From Massilia varians (GTDB lineage: Bacteria > Pseudomonadota > Gammaproteobacteria > Burkholderiales > Burkholderiaceae_D): a stretch of 64,000 nucleotides of DNA. Below, piece after piece: positions 56,021 to 64,000 of this stretch. Numbering within the stretch: the stretch's first letter is position 1; the number at the start of each line of letters is the position of its first letter. The notes under the pieces were generated by a model. The model was given only the letters and a program-made list of their open reading frames with translations, was not told where the DNA came from and did no database searches. Location: NCBI RefSeq assembly GCF_027923905.1, contig NZ_AP026966.1:248001-312000 (forward strand), in the 5' to 3' direction. The translations under genes and the position numbers were made by a program.

Positions 56021-56729
56021 ATTGCAAGAGGCGTCTGACGGGCAGCTTGACCATCCACCTGCGCCGCCCCGCCAATGCCAGCAAGGCCAATCCGGACGTC
56101 AGCATGCCCATGCCGGCCGGCTCGGGTACCACGCTGACGACTTGCAAGCGCGCGGTCTCGCTCATGCCGCCCATGGTCCAGTAACTTGGATTGTCGGGGT
56201 CGACCGGCAACGCCGACAAGCCCACGATGCCGCGGAATGCCGACGTTCCGCCAGCCTCTTGCGGGGCCAGCGGATCCGCGACCAGGCTATTGTCCGGCCC
56301 CATCAGCAAAGTATCGATCGCGATGTAATAGTTCCCGGCGGTGACCGGCAGCTCTTCAGTCAGGTAGGCGATATTGTGTTGAAACGAGGAGCTGCTCGCC
56401 CGGATCTCGGCGACGCCGTCGCGAGCAGTGAAGCTGACGGTCTTGCCATCGATCGTGAACGTATAGGAAATGTCTGCTGAAAAATCTTCGCACCGGACCT
56501 CGTCGCACGACACGCCGCGGGCATCCGAATCGATGATGCTGTTGACCGTCAGCGCGTACGGCAGGAGCCCACCCGGGTGCTGATAGTAGTCACCGAACCC
56601 GAGTTGTCCGAGAATAAAGGGGTTGGGATCCATTTGTCCGGTCATGTGGGTCGTCACACGAACCGGTTCGGCCGCCGACGCCAGGGGCAGGGCAAGCAGG
56701 ACCGGGCACAGCAGCCTGATGAGGTGCAT
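56019..56729 (-). CDS. PEP-CTERM sorting domain protein
   Basis: 236 residues. An N-terminal signal peptide (IRLLCPVLLALPLASAA) starts the protein and a PEP-CTERM tail ends it: VVPEPAGMGMLTSGLALLALAGRRR (V-P-E-P, hydrophobic helix, Arg cluster). PEP-CTERM proteins are processed by exosortase and often accompany exopolysaccharide. Two Cys in SCDEVRCEDF may pair. The rest is unlike any family that I know. ATG at 56729 has GGGAG 7 nt before it. The last 13 residues past the Arg cluster are longer than usual. Confidence 0.85.
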   Translation of the reverse strand: MHLIRLLCPVLLALPLASAAEPVRVTTHMTGQMDPNPFILGQLGFGDYYQHPGGLLPYALTVNSIIDSDARGVSCDEVRCEDFSADISYTFTIDGKTVSFTARDGVAEIRASSSSFQHNIAYLTEELPVTAGNYYIAIDTLLMGPDNSLVADPLAPQEAGGTSAFRGIVGLSALPVDPDNPSYWTMGGMSETARLQVVSVVPEPAGMGMLTSGLALLALAGRRRWMVKLPVRRLLQ

Positions 56730-56917
56730 GATGCGCTCCCGAAGATGTAGCCGAACCAGTATAGGCCGGGTGTTCAGGAAGGGCGCACGCATGCCGCGGC
56801 CGTTGCGCAAAAGCCGCAGCGCGGGAGCGGGCGACGCAAGGTTGCATGGCGCACTGATGGCTGGCCGTTTCCAACTTAGGATGATTCATTCCCCGAACTA
56901 CCAGCGCCGAGCCGACC

Positions 56918-57277
56918 ATGGCCAGTTCTCCACCACAAGACGACGACAGCCCCGCGCCGCAGGAAGATTGCTTCGGCCGCACCCTGTACCGCTTCCTGTT
57001 CTTCGACTGGCTGTTCCGCGACGTCAGCAGGGCGCGCAACCTGTATGAGCGGCACGCCGCGCGCGAGCACAACCGGCGCATGAGCCGCTACCTGCCGGTC
57101 TACATGCGGCGCTGGTCGGTGCTGGCCACCTTCGACTTCGCACTCGGCTTCCTGTTCGAGCGCGTGCTGTCGGCCACGGTGTTGTCGGCCCTGTTCTTCA
57201 CTGGTACCTGCGTCACCGTCACCGGCATCCTCGTGATGAGCGTGATCTGGCTGTTGCTCGCCGCCCGCCTGCCTTGA
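56918..57277 (+). CDS. hypothetical membrane protein
   Basis: 119 residues. The first half is acidic at the start and then basic (FGRTLYRFLFFDWLFRDVSRARNLYERHAAREHNRR), the second half has two hydrophobic stretches, the last being TVTGILVMSVIWLLLAARL. No family was recognised. It stands alone between the PEP-CTERM gene and the serine hydrolase pair. Codon use is like its neighbours, which supports coding. Confidence 0.6.
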   Translation: MASSPPQDDDSPAPQEDCFGRTLYRFLFFDWLFRDVSRARNLYERHAAREHNRRMSRYLPVYMRRWSVLATFDFALGFLFERVLSATVLSALFFTGTCVTVTGILVMSVIWLLLAARLP

Positions 57278-57417
57278 AGCCTGCCGGGGCGCTCCCGTTC
57301 GCCCCCGCATAGCCACCACTCGACCCATCCGAACGACCACTAATCGGTTGCCGATTGCGGCAGGCCCGGCATCGTACGTACAGTCACGGCACTCCACAAC
57401 AACAAGGAATGCCGACC

Positions 57418-58367
57418 ATGTTCATCCGTACCGCGCTTTGCGCCGCCGCGCTGCTCCTGTGCCAGCCGCTTGCCGCTGTCGCCGCCGATCCAAGCCCGGG
57501 CAAGCCGCTCACCAAGCGCGCCCTCGAGGACCTGTCCTTCCGCCTGCACGCCACCGTCGCTCCCTATTTCCCTCTCGATGCACCCGGCGGCATCGTCCTG
57601 GTCGTGAAGGACGGCCAGACCGTCCTGCGCCGCGCCTACGGCATGGCCGACACCGTCAAAGGCGTGAACATGGCGCCCGAGATGGCCATGCGCATCGGTT
57701 CGATGACCAAGCAGTTCACCGCCACCGCCATCCTGCTGCTGGCGGACGAAGGCAAGCTCTCGGTCGAGGACGAGATCGGCAAGTACCTGCCGGACTACCC
57801 GACCCAGGGCAAGAAAATCACCATCGAGCACCTGTTGACCCCGCGGCCTTGGACGCGGTGGCGGGCGTGTACAGCCTCGACAAGGATACGCAGCGGGTAT
57901 TCCGCCGCGACGGCGAGTTCCTGTCCTTGCTGCGCACCGGCCGCGGGCCGCTGGTCTTGAAAGCCATGTCGGCCGACGCATTCTTCGTGCCGGATACGGT
58001 GGACTGGTTGGTGTTCCAGCGCGATGGCGGTGGCAAGGTCACGGGCGTGACCTACCACCAGGACGGCAGGGCGCTGGATCACCTGCGCAGCGGCGCGGCG
58101 CCGCCGCCGCGGATCGTGGCGAAGATCGCCGACGCCGCTTTTGACGCGCACGCCGGCCGCTACGAGATCCAGCCCGGCATGGTGTTCGAGGTGAGGCGCG
58201 AGGGCAGCCGCTACTTCGTGCAGCCGACCGGCCAGCGCCGGCTCGAAATCTTCCCGCTGAGCGAAACCCGCTTCTTCGCGCGCGACGTCGATGCCGAGCT
58301 CAGTTTCGACGGCCAGAGCCTGCGCTTCCAGCAGGGCGGCCGCAACTTCACCGGTCGCCGGATTTGA
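57418..58367 (+). pseudogene. serine hydrolase (β-lactamase class C-like) gene with internal deletion
   Basis: The N-terminal frame from 57418 has a signal peptide and the motif SMTKQFTATAILLLADEGKL (S-x-x-K), ending at KKITIEHLLT. It then jumps to LDAVAGVYSLDKDTQRVFRRD in another frame, which corresponds to the C-terminal part of the intact paralogue immediately downstream. By comparison with that gene, about 730 bp, including the Tyr and H-G-G catalytic motifs, have been lost near 57840. The product cannot be an active enzyme. Confidence 0.88.
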
Positions 58368-58469
58368 CCGCCTGGGCCGACTAAACGGCCGTTTGTCGCC
58401 CGGCGTTTGCCGTCCAGGCAAGCCGGGCTTATGCTTTTCACACCACTACAACAGGGAAAGGGACCGACC

Positions 58470-60140
58470 ATGCTGCTTCGTACCGCCATCTGCGCCGCCG
58501 TGCTGCTGCTGTGCCATCCACAGGCTGCCTTGGCCCGGGATGCCGTCACCTCCGCGACCGCGGAGCAGGACCTGGCCAGCCGCATCGATGCGTCGATCGC
58601 GCCGTATTTCCAGGCCGATGCGCCGGGCGCCACCGTCATCGTGGTCAAGGACGGCAAGCCCGTGCTGCGCCGCGCCTACGGCATGGCCGATACCGCGAAA
58701 GGCGTGAAGATGCGCCCGGAGATGGTGCTGCGCCTCGGCTCCATCACCAAGCAGTTCACCGCGACCGCCATCCTGATGCTGGCGGAGGATGGCAAGCTGT
58801 CGCTGGACGACGACATCACGAAGCACCTGCCGGACTACCCGGCCAAGGGAAAGAAGATCACGATCGAGCACCTGTTGACGCATACCTCGGGCATCCCCAG
58901 CTATACCGGCAAGCCGGGCTACATGCTCAACATGGCGCAGGACATCAGCGTGGCCCGGATGATCGACACGTTCAAGAACGATCCGCTCGAGTTCGAACCG
59001 GGCAGCCAGTACCGCTACAACAACTCGGGTTACTTCCTGCTCGGCGCGATCATCGAGAAGATCTCGGGCCAGAGCTACGCCAGCTTCCTGGAACAGCGCC
59101 TCTTCAAGCCGCTCGGCATGCGCGACACCTATTACGAAGGCGTCAAGACCAGCAAGGCGCCGGTGGCGGCCGGCCACAGCCGCGCCGAGCAGGGCTATGG
59201 CGCCGCCGCGCCGCTCAGCATGACCCAGCCCTATGCGGCCGGCTCGCTGGTGTCCACGGTGGACGACCTGGCGCGCTGGGATGCAGCGATCGCCGCGGGC
59301 CGCCTGCTCAAGCCCTCCAGCTGGCAGCGAGCGTTCACTTCGTACCGCCTGAGCGATGGCAAGGCCACCGGCTACGGCTATGGCTGGGAGGTCGGCAAGG
59401 TGCAGGGCGAGACCGCGATTGGCCATGGCGGCGGCATCAACGGCTTCTCGACGCATGCGCTGCGCTTCCCGGATCAGAAGGTGTATGTCGCGGTGCTGAC
59501 CAACAGCGACAGCGGTCCGGCCAATCCGGCCCTGATCGCGCGCAAGGCGGCCGGCATCGCCATCGGCAAGCCTTACCGCGAGTTCAAGGAGGTGGCGCTG
59601 GATGGCGCGGCGCTCGACGCGGTCACCGGCACCTATGAGGTCGAGAAGGGCGTGCAGCGTGTGTTCCGCCGCAGCACCGATGGCCTGGTGATGCAGCGCA
59701 GCGGCCGGCCGCCGGTAGCGCTGAAGGCCGCGTCGGACAACAGCTTCTTCGTGCCGGGAGGCCTCGACTGGTTCGAATTCCAGCGTGACGCGGGCGGCAA
59801 GGTGACGGCAGTGACCTTGCACCAGGATGGCAACGCGCTGGTCAATCAGCGTATCGGCGACGCACCGGCCGGCCGCAAGGCGGTGAAGATCGCCAGCGCG
59901 GCCTTCGATGCCCGCGTCGGCCGGTATGAACTGCGTCCGGGCTTCGTGATGGAGCTGAGCCGCGAGGGCGAGCGCTATTTTGCCCAGGCCACCGGGCAGC
60001 CGAAGCTGGAAATCTTCCCGATGAGCGAAACCGTGTTCTTCTCGAACGACGTCGATGCCGAAATCAGTTTCGAGCCGGCGGCCGGACAGGGCCTGGTGCT
60101 GAAGCAGGGCGGGCGCAGCATCCCGGCGCGCAAACTCTGA
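58470..60140 (+). CDS. secreted serine hydrolase, β-lactamase class C / PBP4*-like
   Basis: 556 residues. Signal peptide MLLRTAICAAVLLLCHPQAALA. The transpeptidase-like domain (about 40-380) has nucleophile Ser91 and Lys94 in LGSITKQFTATA, Tyr183 in YRYNNSGYFLLG and the third motif GHGGGINGF with His319 in place of K-T-G. Such enzymes are esterases, D-peptidases or β-lactam-interacting proteins; true AmpC activity is not implied. The C-terminal region (about 385-556) has two similar β-rich units (YEVEKGVQRVFRR and YELRPGFVMELSREG). ATG at 58470 fits the signal peptide. The upstream neighbour is its deleted copy. Confidence 0.88.
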   Translation: MLLRTAICAAVLLLCHPQAALARDAVTSATAEQDLASRIDASIAPYFQADAPGATVIVVKDGKPVLRRAYGMADTAKGVKMRPEMVLRLGSITKQFTATAILMLAEDGKLSLDDDITKHLPDYPAKGKKITIEHLLTHTSGIPSYTGKPGYMLNMAQDISVARMIDTFKNDPLEFEPGSQYRYNNSGYFLLGAIIEKISGQSYASFLEQRLFKPLGMRDTYYEGVKTSKAPVAAGHSRAEQGYGAAAPLSMTQPYAAGSLVSTVDDLARWDAAIAAGRLLKPSSWQRAFTSYRLSDGKATGYGYGWEVGKVQGETAIGHGGGINGFSTHALRFPDQKVYVAVLTNSDSGPANPALIARKAAGIAIGKPYREFKEVALDGAALDAVTGTYEVEKGVQRVFRRSTDGLVMQRSGRPPVALKAASDNSFFVPGGLDWFEFQRDAGGKVTAVTLHQDGNALVNQRIGDAPAGRKAVKIASAAFDARVGRYELRPGFVMELSREGERYFAQATGQPKLEIFPMSETVFFSNDVDAEISFEPAAGQGLVLKQGGRSIPARKL

Positions 60141-60145
60141 TTTTC

Positions 60146-60252
60146 GTAGGGTGTGCGGCTGTGCCGCACGCGCGTTCAAACTTGGACAATGCTGCCTGTA
60201 CAGCTATTCCAATGCCGGTTGAACGCGCGGACGGCGGAGCCGTCCACCCTAC
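60146..60252. repeat. paired palindromic intergenic repeat (copy 2)
   Basis: Left arm GTAGGGTGTGCGGCTGTGCC to GCGCGTTCAAAC and right arm TTGAACGCGCGGACGG to CCGTCCACCCTAC, the same outer pattern as copy 1 at 36.1 kb. The arms carry different internal hairpins (TGTGCGGC / GCCGCAC versus GGACGGC / GCCGTCC). It ends inside the stop-codon region of the convergent amidase gene. Confidence 0.78.
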
Positions 60253-60875
60253 GGTTTCGCAGCTTGCTCACCCGCCAGGCGCAGCGCCACCTTGTGGCGG
60301 AACCAATTCTCTTTCACGTAGCGGTACAGGTTCGCACCGGGACACACGGTCTTGCTTGAATAGTCGCGGTGGCTCTTGATATCGTCCAGCGAGACCTTGT
60401 ACCTGGCCGCCAGCAGCGCCATCAGGTCGACCACGGCCTCCAACTGCTGCTGGTTCGGCTCCACTTCCTCGAAGTTGCCGACCACCTCGATCAGGGCGTG
60501 GCCGCTCGGGTCGTATTCGGTATTGGTATCGCCCGCGAAGTCGATGTTGCGCGCCTCGTAGATGCGGCCGTCGAGGTCGATGACGTAGTGGTAGGGGATG
60601 TCGAGCCAGCCCTTGCTGCTGCGCGACCACGACTGCAGGCGCCGCAGGTAGGCTTGCGGATCGGTGCCCGGCTTGAAGGGCTCGCCCTGGTGATGCAGGG
60701 TGATCTGGCTGATGGTGTGGCGGCGCGCCTTGGCCGCGTCGGCCGGGGTGCCGCCCCAGGCGGCGACGGGGACGATGGCGCGTTCGACCGCAGCCAGCGG
60801 TTCGGCCGCGTGGGCGGGCAGCGAGAGAAGCAGGGCGGCGAGCAGGGAAAGGGCGGTAAGGCGCATGTTGGGCAT
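60249..60875 (-). CDS. peptidoglycan-recognition / N-acetylmuramoyl-L-alanine amidase domain protein
   Basis: 208 residues. Signal peptide NMRLTALSLLAALLLSLPAHA. The amidase_2/PGRP-like domain has ISQITLHHQGEPF (first Zn His pair), YHYVIDLDGRIYEARN, ALIEVVGNFEE and, near the end, IKSHRDYSSKTVCPGANLY with the second His and the Cys typical of the fold. It would hydrolyse the amide between MurNAc and L-Ala in the envelope. No good ribosome-binding site decides between ATG at 60875 and 60866. Confidence 0.85.
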   Translation of the reverse strand: MPNMRLTALSLLAALLLSLPAHAAEPLAAVERAIVPVAAWGGTPADAAKARRHTISQITLHHQGEPFKPGTDPQAYLRRLQSWSRSSKGWLDIPYHYVIDLDGRIYEARNIDFAGDTNTEYDPSGHALIEVVGNFEEVEPNQQQLEAVVDLMALLAARYKVSLDDIKSHRDYSSKTVCPGANLYRYVKENWFRHKVALRLAGEQAAKP

Positions 60876-60978
60876 GGAAATCGACAGTGTCCGCATCTTT
60901 TCACGTTTGCGCCCGCGACGCCAGCAGCGATGCGAATCTGATAAGCTAGAAGCCGAATCCATACCGAGCCAAGCCACC

Positions 60979-61404
60979 ATGAGAAGCATTGCCCAGATCC
61001 TCAACGACAGCAAGACCATCGCCATCATCGGCCTGTCGAACAAACCCGACCGCGCCAGCCACGAGGTGGCGGCCTACCTGCAGGAGCACGGCTACCGCAT
61101 CGTGCCGGTGAACCCGAGCTATGCCGGCCAGACCATCCTGGGCGAACAGGTAGTCGCCACGCTGCAGGAGGCCGCCGACGCCCTCGCCGGCAGCGGCCAG
61201 CGGATCGACATCGTCGACTGCTTCCGCAAGTCCGAGGACATCCCGCCGATCGCGCGCGAAGCGATCGCCGTGCGCGCCGGCTGCCTGTGGATGCAGCTGG
61301 ACATCGAGAACCAGGCTGCCGCCGATCTGGCGCGCGCCGCCGGCCTCGACGTCGTCATGAACCACTGCATCAAGATCGAACACCGCAGCCTGAACGCGGG
61401 CTGA
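60979..61404 (+). CDS. CoA-binding domain protein (YccU-like)
   Basis: 141 residues. A single CoA-binding Rossmann domain: SKTIAIIGLSNKPDRASHEVAAYLQEHGYRIVPVNP, then DIVDCFRKSEDIPPIAREAI, CLWMQLDIENQAAADLARAAG and MNHCIKIEH. YccU-type proteins bind CoA; the role is not known. It faces the amidase gene across 103 bp. Confidence 0.9.
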   Translation: MRSIAQILNDSKTIAIIGLSNKPDRASHEVAAYLQEHGYRIVPVNPSYAGQTILGEQVVATLQEAADALAGSGQRIDIVDCFRKSEDIPPIAREAIAVRAGCLWMQLDIENQAAADLARAAGLDVVMNHCIKIEHRSLNAG

Positions 61405-61498
61405 ACGGATATCGTCCGGGCGCCGCGGGCGGGCGGCGATCTTTACAGGGGGCGGCTGCGTTACAATCGTGGCATCACCAACCAGGGAACTCCCCGCC

Positions 61499-62098
61499 AT
61501 GATCAAGACCACCGCCCTGCTGTTCGCTGCCCTTGCCGCAGCCAGCGTCTCCCTGCCTGCCGCCGCACAGGCCACGTCCGCGCCGGGCGCCCCGGCTGCC
61601 GCGCGCATGCCGATGAGCTGCCCGGCCATCCTCAAGCAAAATTTCAAGCGCCTGCAGGACGACGCCCCGCAGGACCTGTGCCAGTACGCCGGCAAGGTGG
61701 TGCTGGTGGTGAACACGGCCAGCTACTGCGGCTTCACCAAGCAGTACGAAGGACTGGAGAAGCTGTACGCGAAGTACGGCGGGCGCGGACTGGTGGTCCT
61801 GGGCTTCCCTTCGAACGACTTCGGCAAGCAGGAGCCGGGCAATTCCAAGGAGATCGCCGACTTCTGCTTCAATACCTACGGGGTCAAGTTCCCGATGTTC
61901 GCCAAGAGCTCGGTCACCGGCCCGGAAGCCAATCCGCTGCACGCCAGCCTTGCCAAGGCCACCGGCCAGGCGCCGAAGTGGAACTTCACCAAGTATCTGA
62001 TCGGCCGCGACGGCAAGGTCATCGACCACTTCCCGAGCAAGGTGACGCCGGAAGATCCGGCCCTGGTCGGCAAGATCGAGCAAGCGCTCGCCATGTGA
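61499..62098 (+). CDS. exported glutathione peroxidase family protein
   Basis: 199 residues. A signal peptide KTTALLFAALAAASVSLPAAAQA is followed by a GPx fold. The peroxidatic Cys77 lies in VVNTASYCGFTKQYEGLE (a Cys GPx, not seleno). The Gln and Trp of the tetrad are in GFPSNDFGKQEPGN and KWNFTKYLIGRDGKVIDHF. Such enzymes often use thioredoxin. The periplasmic location is inferred from the signal peptide. AGGGA precedes the ATG by about 10 nt. Confidence 0.9.
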   Translation: MIKTTALLFAALAAASVSLPAAAQATSAPGAPAAARMPMSCPAILKQNFKRLQDDAPQDLCQYAGKVVLVVNTASYCGFTKQYEGLEKLYAKYGGRGLVVLGFPSNDFGKQEPGNSKEIADFCFNTYGVKFPMFAKSSVTGPEANPLHASLAKATGQAPKWNFTKYLIGRDGKVIDHFPSKVTPEDPALVGKIEQALAM

Positions 62099-62108
62099 GC
62101 CGAGAGCC

Positions 62109-62137
62109 AATAACCACAATATCAATGTGGTTATTTT
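62109..62137 (+). terminator. Rho-independent-like terminator after the peroxidase gene
   Basis: A perfect 10-bp stem AATAACCACA / TGTGGTTATT with a 7-nt loop and T4, 11 bp after the stop codon. It touches the FNR box. Confidence 0.7.
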
Positions 62138-62149
62138 GATCCAGATCAA
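62136..62149. promoter_or_regulatory. perfect FNR-type box (TTGATCCAGATCAA)
   Basis: TTGAT-N4-ATCAA, the exact FNR/ANR consensus. Its centre is 70 bp before the ompW start. A TATTCT -10-like hexamer at 62172-62177 would place a class II start near 62184. Control of ompW by oxygen through FNR is known in Escherichia coli; here it is inferred. Confidence 0.75.
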
Positions 62150-62173
62150 CGATTTTTTTGCGCTGCATCAATA

Positions 62174-62206
62174 TTCTTCCTTTCGTCACCATGACGAAAG
62201 GAAGAA
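62174..62206 (+). promoter_or_regulatory. 15-bp perfect inverted repeat covering the ompW ribosome-binding site
   Basis: TTCTTCCTTTCGTCA and TGACGAAAGGAAGAA, with a 3-nt CCA loop. The right arm contains AAGGAAG, the likely Shine-Dalgarno of ompW, which starts 6 bp beyond. If transcription begins before the left arm, the RNA hairpin would hide the ribosome-binding site. Confidence 0.6.
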
Positions 62207-62211
62207 AAAAA

Positions 62212-62823
62212 ATGAATAGCTTGTTGAAGCATCTGCTGGCTATGTCGCTCGCGCTCGCCGGCAGCCAGGCCCTGGCACAGGACAGCAACTGGTTGGTGCG
62301 TGCGCGCGCCGTCCACATCGATCCGGCGAATCAATCCGCGCCCCTGGCCGGGACCGGCGCCGCGGACCGCATCCACGTAGCCAGCAAGACCATCCCCGAA
62401 GTCGACATCTCCTACTTCTTCACGCCGCACCTGGCGGCCGAGCTGATCCTGACTTATCCACAGAAGCACGCGGTCACCCTGGACAGCGCCCGCATCGGCA
62501 GCTTCCGCCACCTGCCGCCGACCCTGACGGCCCAGTACCACTTCGCGCCCCAGGCGACAGTGAGTCCTTACTTAGGCGCCGGCCTCAACTATACGCGCAT
62601 CTCGCGCGTGAAACTGCTGGGCGGCGCGGGCGACCTTGAACAGGACAGCTGGGGCCTGGCCCTGCAGGCCGGCGTGGACGTCCGCCTCGATGCGCGCTGG
62701 TCGCTCAACCTCGACGTGAAGAAAGTGAACATCCGCAGCGACGTGATGGTCGGCGGCGCGAAGGCAAGCGTGGTCAAGGTCGATCCGGTGCTGTTCGGCC
62801 TCGGCCTCGGCTACAAGTTCTGA
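62212..62823 (+). CDS. ompW: outer membrane protein OmpW family
   Basis: 203 residues. A signal peptide (LLKHLLAMSLALAGSQALA) precedes an 8-stranded β-barrel: NWLVRARAVHIDP, VDISYFFTPHLAAELILTYP, LPPTLTAQYHFAP, VSPYLGAGLNYT and the closing FGLGLGYKF with terminal Phe. OmpW is a small pore for hydrophobic compounds, linked to oxygen and stress responses. Its 5' region has an FNR box and a hairpin. The stop codon directly abuts the convergent pabB-pabC stop. Confidence 0.92.
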   Translation: MNSLLKHLLAMSLALAGSQALAQDSNWLVRARAVHIDPANQSAPLAGTGAADRIHVASKTIPEVDISYFFTPHLAAELILTYPQKHAVTLDSARIGSFRHLPPTLTAQYHFAPQATVSPYLGAGLNYTRISRVKLLGGAGDLEQDSWGLALQAGVDVRLDARWSLNLDVKKVNIRSDVMVGGAKASVVKVDPVLFGLGLGYKF

Positions 62824-63999
62824 TCAGCCCAGCGGGTCGTCCAGCAGGACCGCCCGCAGCGGCCCGCGCAGCGCATTGCAGACGACGATGTCGTCCGCCT
62901 CCGCCAGCATCGCGCGCGTGATCACGCGCTCGCTCGCGTTCCAGGCCGGCGCCTGCAACAGGATGCTCCGCATCACGCCCGGCAGCAGGCCGCTCGACAC
63001 GGGCGGCGTGATCCACTCGCTGCCGACACGCAGGAACACGTTGCTGCGTCCCCCTTCCGTCAGTTCCCCGCGCTCGTTGAAGAACAGGGCGTCAAACGCG
63101 CCTTGCGCCTCGGCGGCGCGCCAGGCCGCGTCGTAGCGGCCGCGCACGCTCGTCTTGTGGCGCAGGAAGACGTCGCCCGAATGGGTCGTTTCCTGCGCCA
63201 GCAGCAGCGCCACCGGTTCGCCCAGGGGCGCCAGCGGCGCCGCCTGCACGGCCAGCGCGCCGTCGGGGGCCACCGCCAGGCGCAGCCGGTGCAGCTGGCC
63301 GTGGGGCAGGGCCAGGCAGGCCTCGTTCAGGGCCGCGCGCGCGGCCCCATAGTCGAACGGATAGCCGAAGTAGCGGCAGGAGGCGGCCAGGCGGTCGAGG
63401 TGCTGCTCGACGTGGCGGCAGCCGTCGTCCCAGGAAGCGCGCAGGGTCTCGAAGATCTCGAATTCGTTGGGCAGGCCGGTGAGGAAGCGCGCCTTGAGCC
63501 GGCATTCGGCGTACTCGGAGGCGGCATCGCTGTCGTACACGATACCGGCGCCGACGCCCAGTTCGCCCTTGCGGGTGCCGCCCTCCGGTGCGCCCAGCGC
63601 CAGGGTGCGGATCGGGACCGACAGGCAGAAGTCGCCAAAGTCCCTGGCGCTACCCGCCGCCGGCGGATCGAACCAGCCGATCGCGCCGGTATAGATGCCG
63701 CGCGCGCTCGGCTCCAGTTCATGGATGATCTCCATGCTGCGGCGCTTCGGCGCCCCGGTGATCGAGCCGCAGGGGTAGAGCGCGGCGAATACTTCCTCCA
63801 GTGAGGCATCCTCGCGCAGGCGCGCCTGCACGGTCGAGGTCATCTGCAGCACGCTGCCATAGCGGCGCACCTCGAACAGCGCCGGTACCTCGACGCTGCC
63901 GGTGACGGCTACCCGTCCCAGGTCGTTGCGCAGCAGGTCGACGATCATCAGGTTCTCGGCGCGGTTCTTGGTGTCCAGAGCGAGGGCCTGGGAGCGCTC
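62824..63999 (-). CDS. PabB-PabC fusion: aminodeoxychorismate synthase I / lyase, 3' part (cut by window edge)
   Basis: The frame stays open to the right edge, so the N-terminal chorismate-binding part is missing. The visible part starts ERSQALALDTKNRAENLMIV and has DLLRNDLGRVA, YPCGSITGAPKRRSMEIIHELE and GVGAGIVYDSDAASEYAEC, the chorismate-binding core of PabB. From about 200 residues on, an aminotransferase class IV part (PabC-like) follows: NEFEIFETLRA, LRHKTSVRGRYDAAWR with the PLP-Lys region, and FFNERGELTEGGRSNVFLR. Such fusions make p-aminobenzoate for folate. Confidence 0.92.
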   Translation of the reverse strand, partial: ERSQALALDTKNRAENLMIVDLLRNDLGRVAVTGSVEVPALFEVRRYGSVLQMTSTVQARLREDASLEEVFAALYPCGSITGAPKRRSMEIIHELEPSARGIYTGAIGWFDPPAAGSARDFGDFCLSVPIRTLALGAPEGGTRKGELGVGAGIVYDSDAASEYAECRLKARFLTGLPNEFEIFETLRASWDDGCRHVEQHLDRLAASCRYFGYPFDYGAARAALNEACLALPHGQLHRLRLAVAPDGALAVQAAPLAPLGEPVALLLAQETTHSGDVFLRHKTSVRGRYDAAWRAAEAQGAFDALFFNERGELTEGGRSNVFLRVGSEWITPPVSSGLLPGVMRSILLQAPAWNASERVITRAMLAEADDIVVCNALRGPLRAVLLDDPLG

Positions 64000-64000
64000 C

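Noticed and set aside
58470..60140. True AmpC-type β-lactamase
   Set aside because: The third motif is H-G-G, not K-T-G, and long C-terminal β-rich units are present, which fit general serine hydrolases of this superfamily better.

Overview
The window is high-GC DNA from a betaproteobacterium, most likely Oxalobacteraceae (Massilia/Telluria-like). The basis is the gene content and protein flavour: type B PutA, a VgrG/TssK cluster, a PEP-CTERM protein, DUF6279 lipoprotein, DUF2750, and the order mnmG-rsmG-parA-parB-atpIBEFHAGDC. It is ordinary chromosome, not plasmid or prophage. No rRNA, tRNA or CRISPR array was seen.

Layout. 1-9.8 kb: a LysR fragment, nitronate monooxygenase, the divergent argO/argP pair, a PhoX phosphatase with an 11-bp-period Pho-box array, a hybrid histidine kinase, YnfA and DUF2750 proteins. 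9.8-18 kb: a partial type VI secretion locus (tssEFG divergent from tssK). Its tip cassette is decayed: vgrG has an in-frame stop, a PAAR gene survives only as its 3' end, and a thiolase-like gene is frameshifted. 18-20.5 kb: a two-gene unit of a PaaK/CapK-like adenylate-forming enzyme and an octopine/nopaline-type dehydrogenase. 21-28 kb: a HIT-protein remnant, glmS, an AsnC regulator, glmU, a lipoprotein, rsmD, coaD and a ferredoxin. 28-30 kb: a complete ISL3-family element with an 8-bp target duplication inside the ferredoxin terminator, then a broken DUF1003 gene and an AT-rich patch. 30.4-38.6 kb: regulators, putA, ald, an MTA/SAH-type nucleosidase and an AAC(6')-like acetyltransferase.

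38.77-39.87 kb is the most striking stretch. It is about 1.1 kb without a convincing gene, built from three diverged copies of a ~210-bp module. Each copy has an AT-rich palindrome, a TAG-type trinucleotide run resembling a DnaA-trio, a DnaA-box-like 9-mer and a distal inverted pair of DnaA boxes spaced by 8 bp. Together with three parS-like sites upstream of mnmG, parAB and the atp operon, this looks like the chromosomal replication origin, although dnaA is not in the window. From 40 to 56 kb every gene reads rightward.

40-64 kb: a frameshifted GMC oxidoreductase, hydrolase and permease genes, mnmG-rsmG, parAB, the complete F1Fo ATP synthase operon behind a near-consensus promoter, a PEP-CTERM protein, a tandem pair of serine hydrolases (the first internally deleted), an amidase, a CoA-binding protein, a glutathione peroxidase, ompW behind a perfect FNR box and a 15-bp hairpin, and the 3' part of a pabB-pabC fusion. 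Related palindromic repeats occur near 36.1, 48.7 and 60.2 kb.
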